Part shown: piece by piece, positions 6,044 through 7,872 of the stretch
How the letters are laid out: the number at the start of each line of letters is the position of its first letter
Position numbering within the stretch: position 1 is the stretch's first letter
Notes under the pieces: generated by a model
Database searches by the model: none
What the model saw: only the letters and a program-made list of their open reading frames with translations
What the model was told of the DNA's origin: nothing
DNA from: Planctomycetota bacterium
GTDB taxonomy: Bacteria > Planctomycetota > Phycisphaerae > UBA1845 > CAIVHJ01
Assembly: GCA_022573485.1 (NCBI GenBank)
Contig: JACZTW010000189.1
Location: 1 to 7,872 of the forward strand
Direction: 5' to 3'
Length of the DNA: 7,872 nt
Position numbers and translations under genes: made by a program

Positions 6044-7195
6044 TCAGGGTGATTTGATTGTGATGCGTTCGGTGCGGCGGCGGAGCTGCTCGATGAACCA
6101 CTTTGTGTCGATGAACTGCTCCGGCGTGGCGAAATTCGTCGGCCTGCAGATGCCCTTGGCGAGGGCATAGGCCACGATCGTCGTGCCCCAGGCGGTAGTC
6201 CGCTCCATGGCTGTAAAGCGCGTATCCGGGTCAAGGTGGTCGATCAGCTCGATCGATGCGGGCGAGGAACCGTCGGCGCTCCCGCGCACGGCGAGAATGA
6301 CCTTGTCTTCGTCGCTGGCACGGTCAAACTTCAACGCGGCCGAGTCCGCCAGTCGCTGAGCGAGATCGGGATCCGTGCTGTCGTGCCGCCGCAGATATCC
6401 CAACGAGCGCAGCACCCGAATCTTCTCAAGATGGCCCTCGTAGCGGAGCGTCTTGTATCGGCACTGCTGAATGCCGAGCAAGGCGAAGTATTCGAGGATC
6501 CGCGGCGAGTTGTTGCTTGTGTAGAACGCCTCGTGGTCGTCGTCGAAGCGTTCCAGGCCGGACAGCGCTGCAGCGTAGTGTACCTTGCCGTTGTCGAGAA
6601 TCGGGCACTCGCCCATGTACTCACTGATCAGGCCCTGCGGGCTGAACACCAGCTTGTATTGCAGGGGGTTGGCGGCGGGATCGGGCTTTTCTTTCGGCAG
6701 CCCGCCGCAGAATGCCTGGATGTGCGTCGCGCCGTGGTGTTCGTGCAGGTACTTGATGAACACGTTGGCAATGCCCGGCGCCAGCCCGCATTCGGGGACC
6801 AGGATATGGTTGAACGTGGCGGCCAGTTGCTGCTGCTGATCCACCATGTCCGGATTGCCGCCCATGTCGCACATGGGTACGCCGGCGGCGATGGCGACTT
6901 GCGAGAGCTTGCCGTTCAGGGCGTAAGGCAGGGCACTGATTATGCAATCGAAGCCGCGGATCTCGTCGGCCAGTTTGTCCAGTGCGGATTGCGCGGCCAG
7001 ATCGGCGCCTTGCAGACGGACGACGGCTGCGCGATCGTGGAGCAGTTGGGCGACGTGCGCCTGGACTTCATTCCGGCAGCGATCATCGGTCAGGCGCGCA
7101 TCGACGGCCAGCACCTCGGAAGCCTCGCAATTGCAGACGAGGTCATAGACCGCGGACAATCCCTGCCGACCAACGCCGGCCACCACGTAGCGCAT
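6044..7195 (-). CDS. Saccharopine dehydrogenase family oxidoreductase, lysine 6-dehydrogenase-like
   Basis: This 383-residue cytoplasmic protein begins with a Rossmann domain (MRYVVAGVGRQG; G7, G9 and G12 form GxGxxG), followed by an acidic strand end (AVDAR, D32) that suggests NAD preference. The middle contains DCIISALPYALN (83-94), CDMGGNPD (109-116) and PECGLAPGIAN (134-144). The catalytic-domain part has GGLPKEKPDP, LQYKLVFSPQGLISEY and YKTLRYEGH (247-255), and the C-terminus carries MERTTAWGTTIVAYALAKG. The order and wording of these motifs resemble lysine 6-dehydrogenase, which oxidatively deaminates the epsilon-amino group of lysine, more than true saccharopine reductases. Substrate remains inferred. 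Start at ATG 7195 is chosen because AGGAG (7201-7205) lies 5 nt upstream; an in-frame GTG at 7213 overlaps that site. The gene sits alone between two gaps, with a structured leader. Confidence 0.85.
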   Translation of the reverse strand: MRYVVAGVGRQGLSAVYDLVCNCEASEVLAVDARLTDDRCRNEVQAHVAQLLHDRAAVVRLQGADLAAQSALDKLADEIRGFDCIISALPYALNGKLSQVAIAAGVPMCDMGGNPDMVDQQQQLAATFNHILVPECGLAPGIANVFIKYLHEHHGATHIQAFCGGLPKEKPDPAANPLQYKLVFSPQGLISEYMGECPILDNGKVHYAAALSGLERFDDDHEAFYTSNNSPRILEYFALLGIQQCRYKTLRYEGHLEKIRVLRSLGYLRRHDSTDPDLAQRLADSAALKFDRASDEDKVILAVRGSADGSSPASIELIDHLDPDTRFTAMERTTAWGTTIVAYALAKGICRPTNFATPEQFIDTKWFIEQLRRRTERITIKSP

Positions 7196-7200
7196 GAACA

Positions 7201-7208
7201 CTCCTCTC
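7201..7208 (-). promoter_or_regulatory. Strong ribosome binding site for the lysine-dehydrogenase-like gene
   Basis: GAGAGGAG, with its AGGAG core 5 nt before ATG 7195, is the best Shine-Dalgarno sequence in the window. It rules out the in-frame GTG at 7213 as the main start. Confidence 0.7.
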
Positions 7209-7248
7209 GGCACTCAATCACTGGAGCGGCCGGCGTCTCCTTACTGAG

Positions 7249-7268
7249 CCGTGGCCTTCAGACCACGG
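7249..7268 (-). other. Hairpin in the leader of the lysine-dehydrogenase-like gene
   Basis: In the minus-strand transcript CCGUGGUC and GGCCACGG form an 8-bp stem closed by a UGAA tetraloop. One pair is G-U, which would be a C-A mismatch in a plus-strand RNA, so the fold favours the minus-strand transcript. It ends about 54 nt before the ATG. There is no U tract after it, so it is not an intrinsic terminator. Confidence 0.45.
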
Positions 7269-7292
7269 ACCACTGTCGTGGCGACCTGCGGA

Positions 7293-7306
7293 TCCGCCGC
7301 GGCGGA
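7293..7306. repeat. 14-bp perfect palindrome
   Basis: TCCGCCGCGGCGGA reads the same on both strands. It lies about 98 bp upstream of ATG 7195 and could be an operator for a dimeric regulator of the lysine-dehydrogenase-like gene. GC-rich composition makes such palindromes more likely by chance. Confidence 0.35.
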
Positions 7307-7390
7307 GACCCTGAAGAGCCCGGCTCAAGGACGTCCAGGCCCGGATTTGGCGCCACGCCCAAACACGTACGGATTTTCGACGCAGCAAAC

Positions 7391-7872
7391 CTAGTGATTC
7401 TCGCTCCGTGCAGAAGTTTTCGCAGGTTTCGTCGCGTGGCACAAGAGCACGCCGCCGAAGCGGTGGCGGCGCGCGCAGGCCCAACGATCCCATCCGAGGT
7501 AGAGTCGCGCCAGCGGACCCGGCGGGATCGGCGGGAAGTGCACGGCCGAGCGGCAGTCAGCCACATCCAGCCCCGCAGCCGCACAATGGTCGCGCAACTC
7601 TTGCTCGCCAAAGAACCGGCCATCATAGTAGGAGGTGCGAGAAATCGGGCGCCGCAGGCGGCGCGTGATCTCCCACAAGCTCCGCCGGTTGAGCACGGCG
7701 AGCACCGCCCGACCGGTGGGCGCGAGCACTCGGGCGATCTCGCTAAAGGCGCGGCGGCGATCTTCGACGAACTCAAGGCAGTTGACGCACGACACTAGAT
7801 CGAACGTGCCGTCAGGAAAGGGGAGATCCGCAACCGAGCCCACGACGATGGAACGCGGCACGCCGGTCTGCT
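7391..7872 (-). CDS. Class I SAM-dependent methyltransferase, C-terminal part
   Basis: About 160 residues are present; the N-terminus, including the GxGxG SAM-binding motif I, is beyond the right edge. The visible part starts in the strand carrying VVGSVADLPFPDGTFDLVSC, the typical 'D-lpFpdesFDlV' segment of Methyltransf_11-type enzymes (acidic residue near the SAM adenine, then strand beta-4). EIARVLAPTGRAVLAVLNRRSLWE follows, which is the usual 'L+PGG' turn and beta-5. The rest (SYYDGRFFGEQELRDHCAAAGLDV) is the common helix before the last strands. The tail is rich in Pro, Trp and Arg. Substrate cannot be told; family members act on quinones, lipids, small metabolites or tRNA. An in-frame GTG at 7861 is not the real start, because coding continues through the motif to the edge. 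The gene is co-directional with the next gene, 195 nt away. Confidence 0.85.
   Translation of the reverse strand, partial: QTGVPRSIVVGSVADLPFPDGTFDLVSCVNCLEFVEDRRRAFSEIARVLAPTGRAVLAVLNRRSLWEITRRLRRPISRTSYYDGRFFGEQELRDHCAAAGLDVADCRSAVHFPPIPPGPLARLYLGWDRWACARRHRFGGVLLCHATKPAKTSARSENH

Larger units (their letters stand above)
7196..7390 (-). other. Structured 195-bp leader/intergenic region
   Basis: No gene is visible here. In transcription order the region holds an 8-bp palindrome GGACGTCC, a short GAGCC-G-GGCTC dyad, the 14-bp palindrome (7293-7306), a CCAC-N4-GTGG dyad (7270-7281), the 8-bp hairpin (7249-7268) and the ribosome binding site (7201-7208). I could not find a convincing -35/-10 pair. 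It may be a transcribed leader or an operator region. Confidence 0.45.

Noticed and set aside
5944..6234. Upstream extension of the gpx open frame
   Set aside because: The added residues are non-homologous, overlap the preceding gene, and would bury the signal peptide. A ribosome binding site marks ATG 5943.
6236..7798. 520-codon open frame on the plus strand opposite the lysine-dehydrogenase-like and methyltransferase genes
   Set aside because: It is antisense to two real genes, runs through the intergenic leader, and shows no domain or ribosome binding site. Long antisense frames are expected at this GC content.

Overview
This is a GC-rich (about 60% by eye) bacterial chromosomal segment. 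All nine genes I can support lie on the minus strand, so the window is described in transcription order, from high to low coordinates. An apolipoprotein N-acyltransferase and a predicted lipoprotein indicate a diderm. The style of the secreted glutathione peroxidase and of the unknown lipoprotein fits Planctomycetes or a related lineage, but that is inference from recalled families, not proof. I see no insertion sequence, CRISPR array, tRNA, rRNA or phage gene.

Layout: (1) 7872-7391, C-terminal part of a class I SAM methyltransferase, cut by the window edge. (2) A 195-bp leader rich in dyad symmetry. (3) 7195-6044, a Rossmann oxidoreductase of the saccharopine dehydrogenase family, closest in motifs to lysine 6-dehydrogenase, with a strong ribosome binding site. 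(4) 5943-5320, an exported Cys-type glutathione peroxidase with its own plausible promoter. (5) 3699 to about 5266, lnt. Its first membrane helix is encoded upstream of any usable in-frame start, next to an ATG followed by seven C. (6) 3643-3218, a small PilZ-domain protein. (7) 3113-1824, a predicted lipoprotein of unknown function. (8) 1802-1017, a short-chain dehydrogenase homologue lacking the catalytic Tyr and Lys. (9) 1007-183, truA. (10) 109-1, the N-terminus of a family-4-type glycosyltransferase that runs off the window.

The SDR and truA genes are 9 nt apart and the lipoprotein and SDR genes about 21 nt apart, so these three probably share a transcript. The gpx and lnt genes are also abutting or overlapping. 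The set looks like a co-directional housekeeping and envelope neighbourhood rather than a dedicated system. Lnt would complete the acylation of lipoproteins such as the one encoded at 3113-1824, but nothing shows the two are functionally paired.

The points most worth a second look are the lnt start region, the non-canonical SDR active site, the unknown lipoprotein with a promoter overlapping its start, and the structured leader before the lysine-dehydrogenase-like gene. I did not find convincing evidence of a new multi-gene system.
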